Shown here in pieces: positions 18,331 to 24,822 of a stretch of DNA of 24,822 nucleotides. The translations under genes were made by a program, and so were the position numbers. The stretch covers positions 1 to 24,822 of the IMG/VR virus record IMGVR_UViG_3300025585_000159. One strand, given 5' to 3'. Numbering within the stretch: the first letter of the stretch is position 1; every line of letters begins with the position of its first letter. This DNA is from a virus. Below the pieces are notes generated by a model. That model saw nothing but the letters and a program-made list of their open reading frames with translations. It did no database searches and was not told where the DNA came from.

Positions 18331-19518
18331 ATGGCTTCTGAAGATATAGGTGCTTTATTTAATACAAAGATTCCAGGGTACGATGACCCAGCCGACATTC
18401 AGGATGCCCTAAAACTTTTTCTATATGGATCTACAACATATGATGAAACAAACACTGATCCAAATAATCTGCTAACACCATCTTTGGCAAAACACCTACA
18501 AACAATTAAAGACAGGGCAGAACTTGGAACTGGATCAGATTATTTAACTGAAACAGAAGTAGAAAATCTTACGCCAACAGATGGATATATTTGGGTAGAT
18601 GTAAATTCAACTGGTAATGGTCATCCAATTTACGCCACTGCAGTTTATACCAATGAAGCACCTACTACTGGTTTGGCTGACGGTATTATTTGGGTAGATA
18701 AAGATGCATCTCCACAAAGAGCATATATTTATGATGCAGGATCATCCTCTTGGGTACTTATCAATGAACTTTTAAATATTATTGATGCAAGTGGAGACCT
18801 TGTTTATGGTATAGGAGCAGACACAGTAGCACGACTGCCAATCGGTTCAGTCGGAAAAGTTCTAAAGGTTTCTTCTTCTAATTTACCAGCATGGGAAGAT
18901 GATAGTTCTTACTCTCTTCCATCGCAATCTGGGAATGCTGGAAAATTCTTAACAACAAATGGTTCAACTGAAAGTTGGGGAACACCATCAGGAGGTGGAA
19001 CAACATTAATTACAGATGTTCAACTAAGTTCGTCTACTGGGTATGACTTTTCATCAATTCCTGGAACGTATAAGAATTTAGTTTTAACATTCAGTGGTTT
19101 GAATATTGCTGCACTTAGCACAAACTTTGGATTAAGATTTAATAATAATGCAAATGCTGTTTATGAAAATTATACTCAATATCAAGAGTCGCCAGCATCT
19201 GCACCAACATCTTATTCTTCTTTAGATACAGTAGTTAATGATACATTCTTTGGAAATCAGACAACTTCTGGAAATCAGTATCAAAGTGCTAGAGGATCAA
19301 TTACTATCTATGATTACGCAAGCACAAATAGAACTAAGTTTTATAGTGCACAGGTTGCTCATTACAGCAATAACAACGGTAGAACAAATTTCATCAATAT
19401 TATAGGTAACTTCAATAGCACAACACCAATCACTTCCTTGAACATAGTAAGATTCACAGGAACGTCGACTATTACTAATGCAGCAAATACGTCAATTAGA
19501 TTATATGGGGTGTCATAA
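18331..19518 (+). CDS. Long tail fibre protein
   Basis: A 395-residue protein. The N-terminal third (GYDDPADIQDALKLFLYG..., TPSLAKHLQTIKDRAE) is a tail-attachment-like region; residues 80-150 have repeated IWVD strands; residues 155-220 carry YGIGADTVARLPIG and GKVLKVSSSNLPAWED, typical of fibre repeat modules; the C-terminus (FSSIPGTYKNLVLTFSG, SIRLYGVS) is a jelly-roll-like head seen in many phage fibres. Candidate receptor-binding protein. It overlaps the next gene as TAATG. Confidence 0.75.
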   Translation: MASEDIGALFNTKIPGYDDPADIQDALKLFLYGSTTYDETNTDPNNLLTPSLAKHLQTIKDRAELGTGSDYLTETEVENLTPTDGYIWVDVNSTGNGHPIYATAVYTNEAPTTGLADGIIWVDKDASPQRAYIYDAGSSSWVLINELLNIIDASGDLVYGIGADTVARLPIGSVGKVLKVSSSNLPAWEDDSSYSLPSQSGNAGKFLTTNGSTESWGTPSGGGTTLITDVQLSSSTGYDFSSIPGTYKNLVLTFSGLNIAALSTNFGLRFNNNANAVYENYTQYQESPASAPTSYSSLDTVVNDTFFGNQTTSGNQYQSARGSITIYDYASTNRTKFYSAQVAHYSNNNGRTNFINIIGNFNSTTPITSLNIVRFTGTSTITNAANTSIRLYGVS

Positions 19519-19715
19519 TGAAAACAATTCATAATGTTGAAACTGGAGAGATTACCAATAGAGAATTAAACTCCAAAGAAGTAAAACAACAGATTACTGA
19601 TGAAGCAGCATGGAATACAAAGCAAGCAGAATTTGAAGCAAAGGCTAATGCTAGGAATGAAGTATTGGCAAAACTTGGAATTACAGAAGACGAATTAAGG
19701 TTGTTAGGATTATAA
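19518..19715 (+). CDS. Small coiled-coil protein after the fibre gene
   Basis: A 65-residue charged helical protein (MKTIHNVETGEITNRE...), ending KLGITEDELRLLGL. Its position right after the fibre gene, start overlap and size fit a fibre assembly helper or a minor structural peptide. No sequence family recognised beyond phage hypotheticals of similar context. Confidence 0.65.
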   Translation: MKTIHNVETGEITNRELNSKEVKQQITDEAAWNTKQAEFEAKANARNEVLAKLGITEDELRLLGL

Positions 19716-19716
19716 A

Positions 19717-20352
19717 ATGGCACTTACAAACAAAGAAACATCTGGAAAAGTAGCATACATGTATGATCAGGAAACTGACAAGTGGTATGCAATAACTGGT
19801 GCAGTAAATACTAATGCTGCATATAATTGGACTGCTACACAAACCTTTGATGCCACATCAATTTTTAATACAGTTGTAAATTTTAATGATGTTGTTTTTT
19901 CAAAGGCTGGCATTAATAATTTTGCAACTACCGCAGCAAGAGATGCTGCAATAACATCTCCTGTTGAGGGCCTTACCTGTTATATTAAAGAAACAGACGA
20001 AATTCAATTTCATGACGGATTAAGATGGAGAAACTATTCTGATAATACAATTACTTCATCTAAAACAACATCTTTTACATTAGATTTTGCAGATGCAGGT
20101 AGAAGTCTTAAGTGTGATTCATCACTAGATATTGTAATTACAATTCCTGTAGCATCTACTGTAAATTTTGCAATTAACTCAAGATTAGATATATTGCGTT
20201 TAGGCTCTGGCAATGTTTCTGTTACCCCAGATTCTGGAGTTACACTTTTAAGTAAAAATAATAATAGAAAGATTGCTGCACGTTATTCTGGTGCTACCTG
20301 TATAAAAATTGATACAAACACCTGGATTTTAATTGGTGATTTGACGGCTTAG
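19717..20352 (+). CDS. Tail fibre/structural protein
   Basis: A 211-residue protein. GKVAYMYDQETDKWYAITG at the start and AARDAAITSPVEGLTCYIKETDEIQFHDGLRWRNY in the middle are typical of phage tail proteins; the C-terminal half (SFTLDFADAGRSLKCD, VTIPVAS, NTWILIGDL) is a regular beta structure like those of environmental phage fibre tips. One base separates it from the preceding gene. Confidence 0.7.
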   Translation: MALTNKETSGKVAYMYDQETDKWYAITGAVNTNAAYNWTATQTFDATSIFNTVVNFNDVVFSKAGINNFATTAARDAAITSPVEGLTCYIKETDEIQFHDGLRWRNYSDNTITSSKTTSFTLDFADAGRSLKCDSSLDIVITIPVASTVNFAINSRLDILRLGSGNVSVTPDSGVTLLSKNNNRKIAARYSGATCIKIDTNTWILIGDLTA

Positions 20353-20360
20353 GTGATCTG

Positions 20361-21824
20361 ATGCTCGGATTTTTAGGTAAATGGGCTGGATCAAAGGGAA
20401 TGGGAAAAATTCCTAACCTTGTCGGACTTACAAGAGAACAGGCAAAGGCAGCAATTTCTGCTGCTGGATTTAATTTTAGAAACGAAGTTTCAAGAACAGA
20501 TTCTGAAGGCGCAAACTCATCTAATGATGGCAAGGTAAAATCTCAGTCCAAGAATGCCGATGACCTAGAGGACTACGAATCCGAAATTGATTTTGATTAT
20601 TACACATATGTTCAAAATACTCAAAACACTCAGAATACTCAAAATACAATTCAAAATACTCAAGCAACACAGAATACTCAAAACACCCAAGCAACACAAA
20701 ACACTCAGGCAACACAGAATACTCAAAACACCCAAGCAACACAAAATACACAAAACACTGCATGTCCTACTCACTGGGGAGATTGGTTAGACCTAGGAGT
20801 TGAAACTACATATGGCTGTGATGGACTTTATTTTGTTGAAAGAAGTGTACTTAGTCAAGCACGTTTTGAATATGATTGTAATAATAACTGGACATGGGGA
20901 GTCGAAACTAGAGAAGTTGGAACACCAACAACTACTAAAACATTAGTTAATGGTCAATGTGGATATGATTCTCAAAACACACAGAATACTCAGAATACTC
21001 AGGATACACAAAACACACAAAATACTGTATGTCTGGAGGACTTCATACCATCTGGAACAGTTTATCGCTCAGAGTGTTGTGGAAATGCTGTTAAATTAAG
21101 ATATGTTGATTGTAATGGTCAGGTAACAAATACATATGTGTATGAATGTATAAGTTCATGCTATACACAAGACACTCAAAATACCCAAAATACCCAGGCT
21201 ACCCAGGCTACCCAGAATACTCAGAATACTCAGGCTACCCAGAATACTCAGAATACCCAGAATACTCAAAATACTCAGGCTACCCAGGCTACCCAGAATA
21301 CTCAAAATACTCAGAATACACAAAATAGCGGTGGCGGTGGCTATGGAGGATGCTTTGTTTATGGTACAGAGGTATTACTAGCAAACGGTACATGGAAAAA
21401 AATAGAAGACTTAATAATTGGCGATGAACTTAAATCATTATCAATTCCAGACTTACCGCTAGATGAGTCTTCAAATTATCTAAATACTTGGTCTACCAAT
21501 AGTATTAATGATGTATCGTACTCAACAACCTTTGTTACAAATACAAAGCATGATGGATATACTCAATACTATAAAATTAATGACAGTATTAATATAACAT
21601 TTGAACACTTTGTGTTTGCTAAAAAAGACGGTATTTGGGCATTTAGACAGGTACAGTCACTAAATATTGGAGATAGCATATTAAATGAAGATTGCGACAT
21701 AATTGATATCACATCTATTGATATTATTAATAGCGTAGTCCAAACAGTAAATATCGATACAGAACTTACCGATGTTTATTTTGTTAGAGGCATGCTTGCC
21801 CACAACTTTATGATAGCCAAGTAA
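20361..21824 (+). CDS. PASTA - QNT-repeat - Hint domain protein
   Basis: A 487-residue mosaic. A PASTA-like domain (residues 15-65; IPNLVGLTREQAKAAISAAGF) probably binds the cell wall. Then come three blocks of Gln-Asn/Ala-Thr triplets (85-133, 205-222, 270-322), separated by two cysteine-rich beta domains (134-204, 223-269; ten Cys). After a Gly linker a Hint (hedgehog/intein) domain begins at C331 (CFVYGTEVLL), with the TxxH motif T413-H416 and a terminal block YFVRGMLAHN (H480, N481) followed by FMIAK. The residue after HN is Phe, not Cys/Ser/Thr, so ordinary splicing is unlikely; N-terminal cleavage or thioester attack at C331 is likelier. Probably a self-processing fibre. Confidence 0.8.
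   Translation: MLGFLGKWAGSKGMGKIPNLVGLTREQAKAAISAAGFNFRNEVSRTDSEGANSSNDGKVKSQSKNADDLEDYESEIDFDYYTYVQNTQNTQNTQNTIQNTQATQNTQNTQATQNTQATQNTQNTQATQNTQNTACPTHWGDWLDLGVETTYGCDGLYFVERSVLSQARFEYDCNNNWTWGVETREVGTPTTTKTLVNGQCGYDSQNTQNTQNTQDTQNTQNTVCLEDFIPSGTVYRSECCGNAVKLRYVDCNGQVTNTYVYECISSCYTQDTQNTQNTQATQATQNTQNTQATQNTQNTQNTQNTQATQATQNTQNTQNTQNSGGGGYGGCFVYGTEVLLANGTWKKIEDLIIGDELKSLSIPDLPLDESSNYLNTWSTNSINDVSYSTTFVTNTKHDGYTQYYKINDSINITFEHFVFAKKDGIWAFRQVQSLNIGDSILNEDCDIIDITSIDIINSVVQTVNIDTELTDVYFVRGMLAHNFMIAK
20613..20759 (+). repeat. QNT codon repeat block 1
   Basis: Tandem 9-base units (CARAAYACN-type, Q-N/A-T) coding residues 85-133 with one Ile break. Synonymous changes (CAA/CAG, AAT/AAC) show that the protein pattern is maintained while the DNA drifts. 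Confidence 0.85.
20973..21026 (+). repeat. QNT codon repeat block 2
   Basis: Six triplets (residues 205-222), one of them QDT, between the two Cys-rich domains. Confidence 0.8.
21168..21326 (+). repeat. QNT/QAT codon repeat block 3
   Basis: Residues 270-322, the longest block, with frequent QAT units in pairs; it is DNA-wise the most uniform (CAGAATACT, CAGGCTACC units), so it has probably expanded recently. Confidence 0.85.
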
Positions 21825-21836
21825 CGGAGATATAAA

Positions 21837-22424
21837 ATGAAAAAAGAAATTCTAGACAACAGGATAGTTGCTTATACAGATTTTTTAGAAGATCCAATGT
21901 CTTTGGTAAACGATGTTGAAAATCTTCAAAAAAAATATAATTTAGACTATGTTGCAAGTACAATAAATAATTATGAGGAAGATAGACATAAAGTTACATC
22001 TACCGCTTTTTGGTTGCACACACATCCAAACGATTATACTGTTGGACCAGAGTTTGTTCAAGATAAACAATTGTTGAATGCAAAAATTGATAAAATAATT
22101 TTTGAACCTTTTATGGATTATATTAAATCTTTTTCTCCAGGAATCTCTGAACGTGAACGTTGGGGGCTAGTCAGATATGAAGATACAGAATTTTTAACAT
22201 GGCATACAGATGGAGATGCAAAAAATAAAAGAAAAGTATCTTTTGTATTTTATATAAATGATGATTATGAAGGTGGAGAGGTTGAGTTTAAAAACTTCAT
22301 TGGATCGCCCTATAAACCCAAAAAAGGTACCCTGTTGATGTTTCCATCTTTTCCAGAGTACCTTCATAGGGTTGTACCAATAACAAATGGTACAAAGTAC
22401 GTTTTTATATCGTTTGCTGTTTAA
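21837..22424 (+). CDS. 2-oxoglutarate/Fe(II) oxygenase, prolyl-hydroxylase-like
   Basis: A 195-residue enzyme. Iron ligands H123-x-D125 (TWHTDGD) and H177 (LHRVV) are visible, with K187 (GTKYVFISF) where an Arg/Lys binds 2-oxoglutarate. YEGGEVEF (144-151) and KPKKGTLLMFPS (160-171) are typical of P4H-like enzymes. CGGAG lies eight to nine bases before the ATG. It sits in the tail module, 12 bp after the Hint protein gene and near two collagen-like proteins, so hydroxylation of a structural protein (for example Pro in Gly-X-Pro) is an attractive inference. It overlaps the convergent lysozyme gene by four bases. Confidence 0.85.
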   Translation: MKKEILDNRIVAYTDFLEDPMSLVNDVENLQKKYNLDYVASTINNYEEDRHKVTSTAFWLHTHPNDYTVGPEFVQDKQLLNAKIDKIIFEPFMDYIKSFSPGISERERWGLVRYEDTEFLTWHTDGDAKNKRKVSFVFYINDDYEGGEVEFKNFIGSPYKPKKGTLLMFPSFPEYLHRVVPITNGTKYVFISFAV

Positions 22425-23008
22425 TTTGGGAACTGCTTCATGAGTTCTTTTGTTTTTGGTGTTAGTCCATGCCAAGAAGACCAATCATCCCCACCATGTG
22501 ACATATAAAATGCAATATCGGCATTTAATACTGGGTTGAATAATTCAGCATTGGCGGTTAGATTAAACTTTTCTCTACGATCTGGACCAAGGTCGCCAAT
22601 CATATTAATTTGAAATAGTCCAAATGAACTATCTCCAGTTCTATGGCTTTGGTTTAAAGCCAAAGGTCTTCCATTAGATTCTTTTTTAGCAACAGCCCAG
22701 GCCTCTACAAGGTGCTTTCCTCTAAAACCAACTGCCCATAACAAATCCTTTAATTCAAGGTCTGTAAGTTTTGTATAGTTTCGATATTTTGCTAATTTAT
22801 CTTCTGCCCTAGAAACAACTAAAGCCTCTTCCGAGGCCGAAGATGCTGCCGAAGGTTGATCTGTACTTATATTATTATTCACAAGCACGTCTGTATTATT
22901 ATTCACAAGCACGTCTGTTGCGTTTGCAGAGTTTGACCATACAGCAAACATCAAAAGAATGCTGAGTACGCCAATGATTTGCTTCTTATCATTCATAAAG
23001 TTAATCAT
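22421..23008 (-). CDS. Secreted lysozyme-like / transglycosylase protein
   Basis: A 195-residue protein with a signal peptide (KKQIIGVLSILLMFAVWSNSANA, cleavage near residue 30), a tandem TDVLVNNN linker (31-46), a Ser/Ala-rich stretch, and a lysozyme-fold domain (about 85-195). The likely catalytic Glu is E110 (AKKESNGRP), followed by GDSSFGLFQIN (125-134), a signature of goose-type/SLT transglycosylases. It probably cuts peptidoglycan outside the membrane, for entry or lysis. It is the only leftward gene in the tail module. ATG 23008 is chosen for AAGGAGG seven bases before; the frame extends to 23035. Confidence 0.8.
   Translation of the reverse strand: MINFMNDKKQIIGVLSILLMFAVWSNSANATDVLVNNNTDVLVNNNISTDQPSAASSASEEALVVSRAEDKLAKYRNYTKLTDLELKDLLWAVGFRGKHLVEAWAVAKKESNGRPLALNQSHRTGDSSFGLFQINMIGDLGPDRREKFNLTANAELFNPVLNADIAFYMSHGGDDWSSWHGLTPKTKELMKQFPN
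22871..22918. repeat. 24-bp perfect tandem duplication
   Basis: Two identical 24-base units encode TDVLVNNN twice, immediately after the signal peptide of the lysozyme-like protein. A recent in-frame duplication of a linker. Confidence 0.85.
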
Positions 23009-23031
23009 AGTTTCCTCCTTAGAAACAAACA

Positions 23032-23049
23032 GCACCTTTTAAGGGGTGC
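23032..23049 (-). promoter_or_regulatory. Leader hairpin before the lysozyme gene
   Basis: GCACC (23032-23036) and GGTGC (23045-23049) form a 5-bp hairpin in the minus-strand leader, followed by TGTTTGTTTCT. It could act as a weak attenuator between promoter and ribosome site. Confidence 0.45.
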
Positions 23050-23062
23050 CATATTACTTCTT

Positions 23063-23092
23063 AGTATAACATCCTTTGATTTTGTTTGTCAA
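23063..23092 (-). promoter_or_regulatory. Promoter of the lysozyme gene
   Basis: TTGACA (23087-23092), 18 bp, TATACT (23063-23068). It differs from the TGGTATAAT promoters around it, so it may fire at another time. Confidence 0.65.
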
Positions 23093-23108
23093 GTCCTAAA
23101 ATCAATTG

Positions 23109-23117
23109 TGGTATAAT
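23109..23117 (+). promoter_or_regulatory. Late-type promoter TGGTATAAT
   Basis: TGG-TATAAT (hexamer 23112-23117), nine bases before ATG 23127; no ribosome site, so a leaderless start is likely. Confidence 0.65.
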
Positions 23118-23126
23118 AAAAACACT

Positions 23127-23657
23127 ATGGCTGGTCAATCTTCTAATTTTTCATTACCATATCCTACCGCCGATGACGCTGTAAATGTGCATGGGGATAT
23201 TAAAAAACTAGTAGATCAACTGAATATTATACTTCCCCCACTTGGTATTTCTGCATTTCAACTTGAAGCAACTAATGTGACAGACATCACAATACCAGCA
23301 GGGTATCCAGTATATATAACAGGATATTCTAACCTATCTAGCAAACCAACAATTGAACCATCATTACCAACAACAACTAAACCAGTTTTGGGAATTACTA
23401 AAGAATCTATTGCAAAAGATCATAGCGGTGTAGTTGTTGTTGCTGGAGTATTAGAAAATGTAGATACCCATTCATTTCAGGATGGAGATGTACTATATGT
23501 TAAATCTGGTGGGGGCTTAACAAATATTAGGCCAACAAATGGTGCTGCTGCCGTTGGGGTTGTGGCTCACGCAGCATATGCAGTTGATAATGGTATTATA
23601 ATTGTAGAGGCAAAGGGGAACGGTACTTGGGGTGCATTGAAAAATGGACTTTCATAA
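23127..23657 (+). CDS. Phage virion structural protein
   Basis: A 176-residue protein. FSLPYPTADDAVNVHGDIKKL is a common opening in phage tail proteins. ATNVTDITIPAGYPVYITGY to DGDVLYVKSGGGL and VGVVAHAAYAVDNGIIIVE has the beta pattern of DUF2190-like capsid/tail decoration proteins. ATG 23127 is used because the frame start at 23106 lies upstream of the -10. Probable fibre or tail decoration part. Confidence 0.7.
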   Translation: MAGQSSNFSLPYPTADDAVNVHGDIKKLVDQLNIILPPLGISAFQLEATNVTDITIPAGYPVYITGYSNLSSKPTIEPSLPTTTKPVLGITKESIAKDHSGVVVVAGVLENVDTHSFQDGDVLYVKSGGGLTNIRPTNGAAAVGVVAHAAYAVDNGIIIVEAKGNGTWGALKNGLS

Positions 23658-23665
23658 ATCGTTAA

Positions 23666-23674
23666 TGGTATAAT
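23666..23674 (+). promoter_or_regulatory. Late-type promoter TGGTATAAT
   Basis: TGG-TATAAT (hexamer 23669-23674), six bases before ATG 23681. Confidence 0.65.
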
Positions 23675-23680
23675 TAAATT

Positions 23681-24085
23681 ATGGCGGTATTAAGAACAAC
23701 TACTATTACATCTACGCAAGCAACAAATGCTGCAGGTGAAATTCCTGTTGGTGCAATTCCACCAAAAGTAAGATGGACAGTTGTTAAAGGCGATAGCGCA
23801 TCTTTTAGAATTTATGTAGAAGATGATAATGCAAATGCAATTAACCCAGAAGATTATACAATCAAAGCAGATTTCCGCAGAGGTACAGCATTATTGTTTT
23901 CAACAAATCCATCAAAAACTGAATTTGATAGCAATGGAGAATTTACAGTATATCTTACTCCAGCACACTGCAAGCAATTAGCAACAGGAGATATTTTTGA
24001 CGTTCAACTATCAGATTCTGTAGTTGTTTGGACTGTTTGTAGAGGAGTAATGACAGTTATTGATGAAGTAACTGATCGTGAATAA
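23681..24085 (+). CDS. Tail beta-sandwich protein (BppU-N-like), copy 3
   Basis: A 134-residue protein. KVRWTVVKGDSASFRIYV, LATGDIFDVQLSD and GVMTVIDEVT match copies 1 (15626) and 2 (17402). Copy 1 is closest at the N-terminus ([10 protein letters not shown]). A leaderless start is probable. It overlaps the next gene as TAATG. Confidence 0.7.
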   Translation: MAVLRTTTITSTQATNAAGEIPVGAIPPKVRWTVVKGDSASFRIYVEDDNANAINPEDYTIKADFRRGTALLFSTNPSKTEFDSNGEFTVYLTPAHCKQLATGDIFDVQLSDSVVVWTVCRGVMTVIDEVTDRE

Positions 24086-24342
24086 TGGCAAAGCAGGTTG
24101 TAACCACAATAACGAGTGCAGCCTTAGTAGGATTAGCAACACTTAATCCAATAGGCGAAATTACTAACCTAGATAGTCGATATGTCGAGGTTGAACTAAC
24201 ACAAGCACCCAAAAAGGTATTAGTAAATGAATACTTACCTTTTAAACTTAGAATTTCCAATGTAGTTTTAGATGGCTACACTAGGAAAAATCCAGCAGGG
24301 ATCGGAGTGGCTATTATTGGACACAGCAATTACATTCTGTGA
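24085..24342 (+). CDS. Small tail-module protein
   Basis: An 85-residue beta-rich protein (MAKQVVTTITSAALVG...), with DSRYVEVELTQAPKKVLVNE and ending IIGHSNYIL. No strong ribosome site; expression probably depends on the TAATG overlap with copy 3. No family recognised. Confidence 0.6.
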   Translation: MAKQVVTTITSAALVGLATLNPIGEITNLDSRYVEVELTQAPKKVLVNEYLPFKLRISNVVLDGYTRKNPAGIGVAIIGHSNYIL

Positions 24343-24349
24343 AAAATAA

Positions 24350-24358
24350 TGCTATAAT
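24350..24358 (+). promoter_or_regulatory. Late-type promoter TGCTATAAT
   Basis: TGC-TATAAT (hexamer 24353-24358), six bases before ATG 24365. Confidence 0.6.
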
Positions 24359-24364
24359 TCATAC

Positions 24365-24811
24365 ATGGCAAAGTTATCATTATCATTAGTCAAGAATAAA
24401 TTTCAAACTGGAGATCGTCCTACACAGGAAGATTATGAGCATTTAATTGACTCAGTATCTGCTCAAGCAACAGATCTTGGCACATCAGGCAATAACGAAA
24501 ATACAATCAACGGAATAGAGAACGCTACAGTCATCGATAACTTTAGTGCATCCGACTGGCGTATGGTTAAGTACCTTGTTTCTCTATCTATGACAGCATC
24601 AGGAAACAATAAATTCTATGCTACAGAAATTACAGTTTTAGTTGACGGTAATAACATTAACGTCAGCGAATATGGCACAATAGACAATGATGGGAATATT
24701 GGCACCATTAGCGTCTCAAGGACTGGAAATACCGTCGCTTTAACAGTGACTCCAGATCCTGCAATTACGCCAGTCACAGCACGTTTTGCACGTATTGGAC
24801 TTAAGGCATAA
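24365..24811 (+). CDS. Tail-module structural protein
   Basis: A 148-residue protein. The N-terminus, LVKNKFQTGDRPTQEDYEHLIDSV, is a helical anchor common in phage fibre proteins. Residues 55-148 are a beta-sandwich (MVKYLVSLSMTASGNNKFYATEITVLVDG, VSRTGNTVALTVTPD), like many fibre-tip domains. Probably leaderless. After its stop AAGGAG (24814-24819) announces another gene beyond the window. Confidence 0.7.
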   Translation: MAKLSLSLVKNKFQTGDRPTQEDYEHLIDSVSAQATDLGTSGNNENTINGIENATVIDNFSASDWRMVKYLVSLSMTASGNNKFYATEITVLVDGNNINVSEYGTIDNDGNIGTISVSRTGNTVALTVTPDPAITPVTARFARIGLKA

Positions 24812-24822
24812 ATAAGGAGATA

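Noticed and set aside
20613-21326. Regular DNA repeats that could be taken for a CRISPR array or intergenic satellite
   Set aside because: The units are 9 bp without spacers and keep one open frame coding QNT/QAT throughout, with synonymous variation; it is a protein repeat.
20587-21328. Shadow frames with Tyr/Pro or Cys/Leu repeats (alternative-frame readings of the QNT tracts)
   Set aside because: They result from the repeat in other frames, lack ribosome sites and do not reach beyond the repeat blocks.
21355-21824. Full self-splicing intein
   Set aside because: The residue after the terminal HN is Phe and only five residues follow, so there is no C-extein and no +1 nucleophile; Hint-type cleavage fits better.
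16009-24811. Diversity-generating retroelement for the fibre genes
   Set aside because: No reverse transcriptase gene and no template/variable repeat pair with adenine-specific changes can be seen in the window.

Overview
This window is a piece of a tailed double-stranded DNA phage (Caudoviricetes) or a closely related prophage, with low GC content. The evidence is a run of virion tail-fibre genes (two collagen-like proteins, three related beta-sandwich proteins, a PASTA/QNT-repeat/Hint protein), a lysozyme-like enzyme, a DUF932 protein, a Gp88-family protein, an HNH homing-type endonuclease and a dense set of tiny overlapping genes. The host is not proven. Frequent leaderless mRNAs, operators of the form TGTGA-N6-TCACA (the GlxR/CRP consensus) and Gp88/DUF932 genes would fit an actinobacterial host, perhaps aquatic, but this is inference.

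Layout. Positions 1-11,880 are almost entirely leftward (minus strand): about 28 mostly small genes in short operons with TAATG/ATGA stop-start overlaps. Recognisable products are a 2-oxoglutarate/Fe(II) oxygenase (131-766), DUF932 (4152-5171) and Gp88 (7552-8268). Many others are Cys-rich mini-proteins or tiny membrane peptides. At 11,880-12,100 transcription diverges around two perfect DnaA boxes. A short rightward operon of four small genes (12143-12886) ends at a terminator, followed by a leaderless HNH endonuclease gene (13018-13443). A leftward island of five genes (13542-15049) includes a possible degenerate DHH phosphoesterase. Then come a rightward membrane/coiled-coil protein (15082-15360), an AT-rich tract and a strong terminator (15553-15607). 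From 15626 to the end is the rightward tail-fibre module, interrupted by one leftward lysozyme-like gene (22421-23008).

Regulation is the most striking aspect. The early region carries 14 copies of a CRP/GlxR-type palindrome, nearly all beside a promoter. Five of them, on both strands, lie exactly 44 bp from the -10 hexamer and a sixth lies 43 bp away. They are combined with a second repeated box (ATGTCCGTTTTGYCC), a third (CGACACGCCGT) and a promoter form TGTCAG-N10-TANNNT. The tail module uses a different promoter, TGGTATAAT, usually placed 6-9 nt before the ATG so that the mRNA is leaderless. This suggests a cAMP-receptor-type host (or phage) regulator controlling the early genes and a separate late promoter class.

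How the genes may work together (inference): the divergent control/DnaA region launches early transcription and perhaps replication. The tail module builds a fibre complex from collagen-like and beta-sandwich proteins. A Hint domain may process the QNT-repeat protein, and a prolyl-hydroxylase-like oxygenase encoded next to it could modify the collagen-like fibres.
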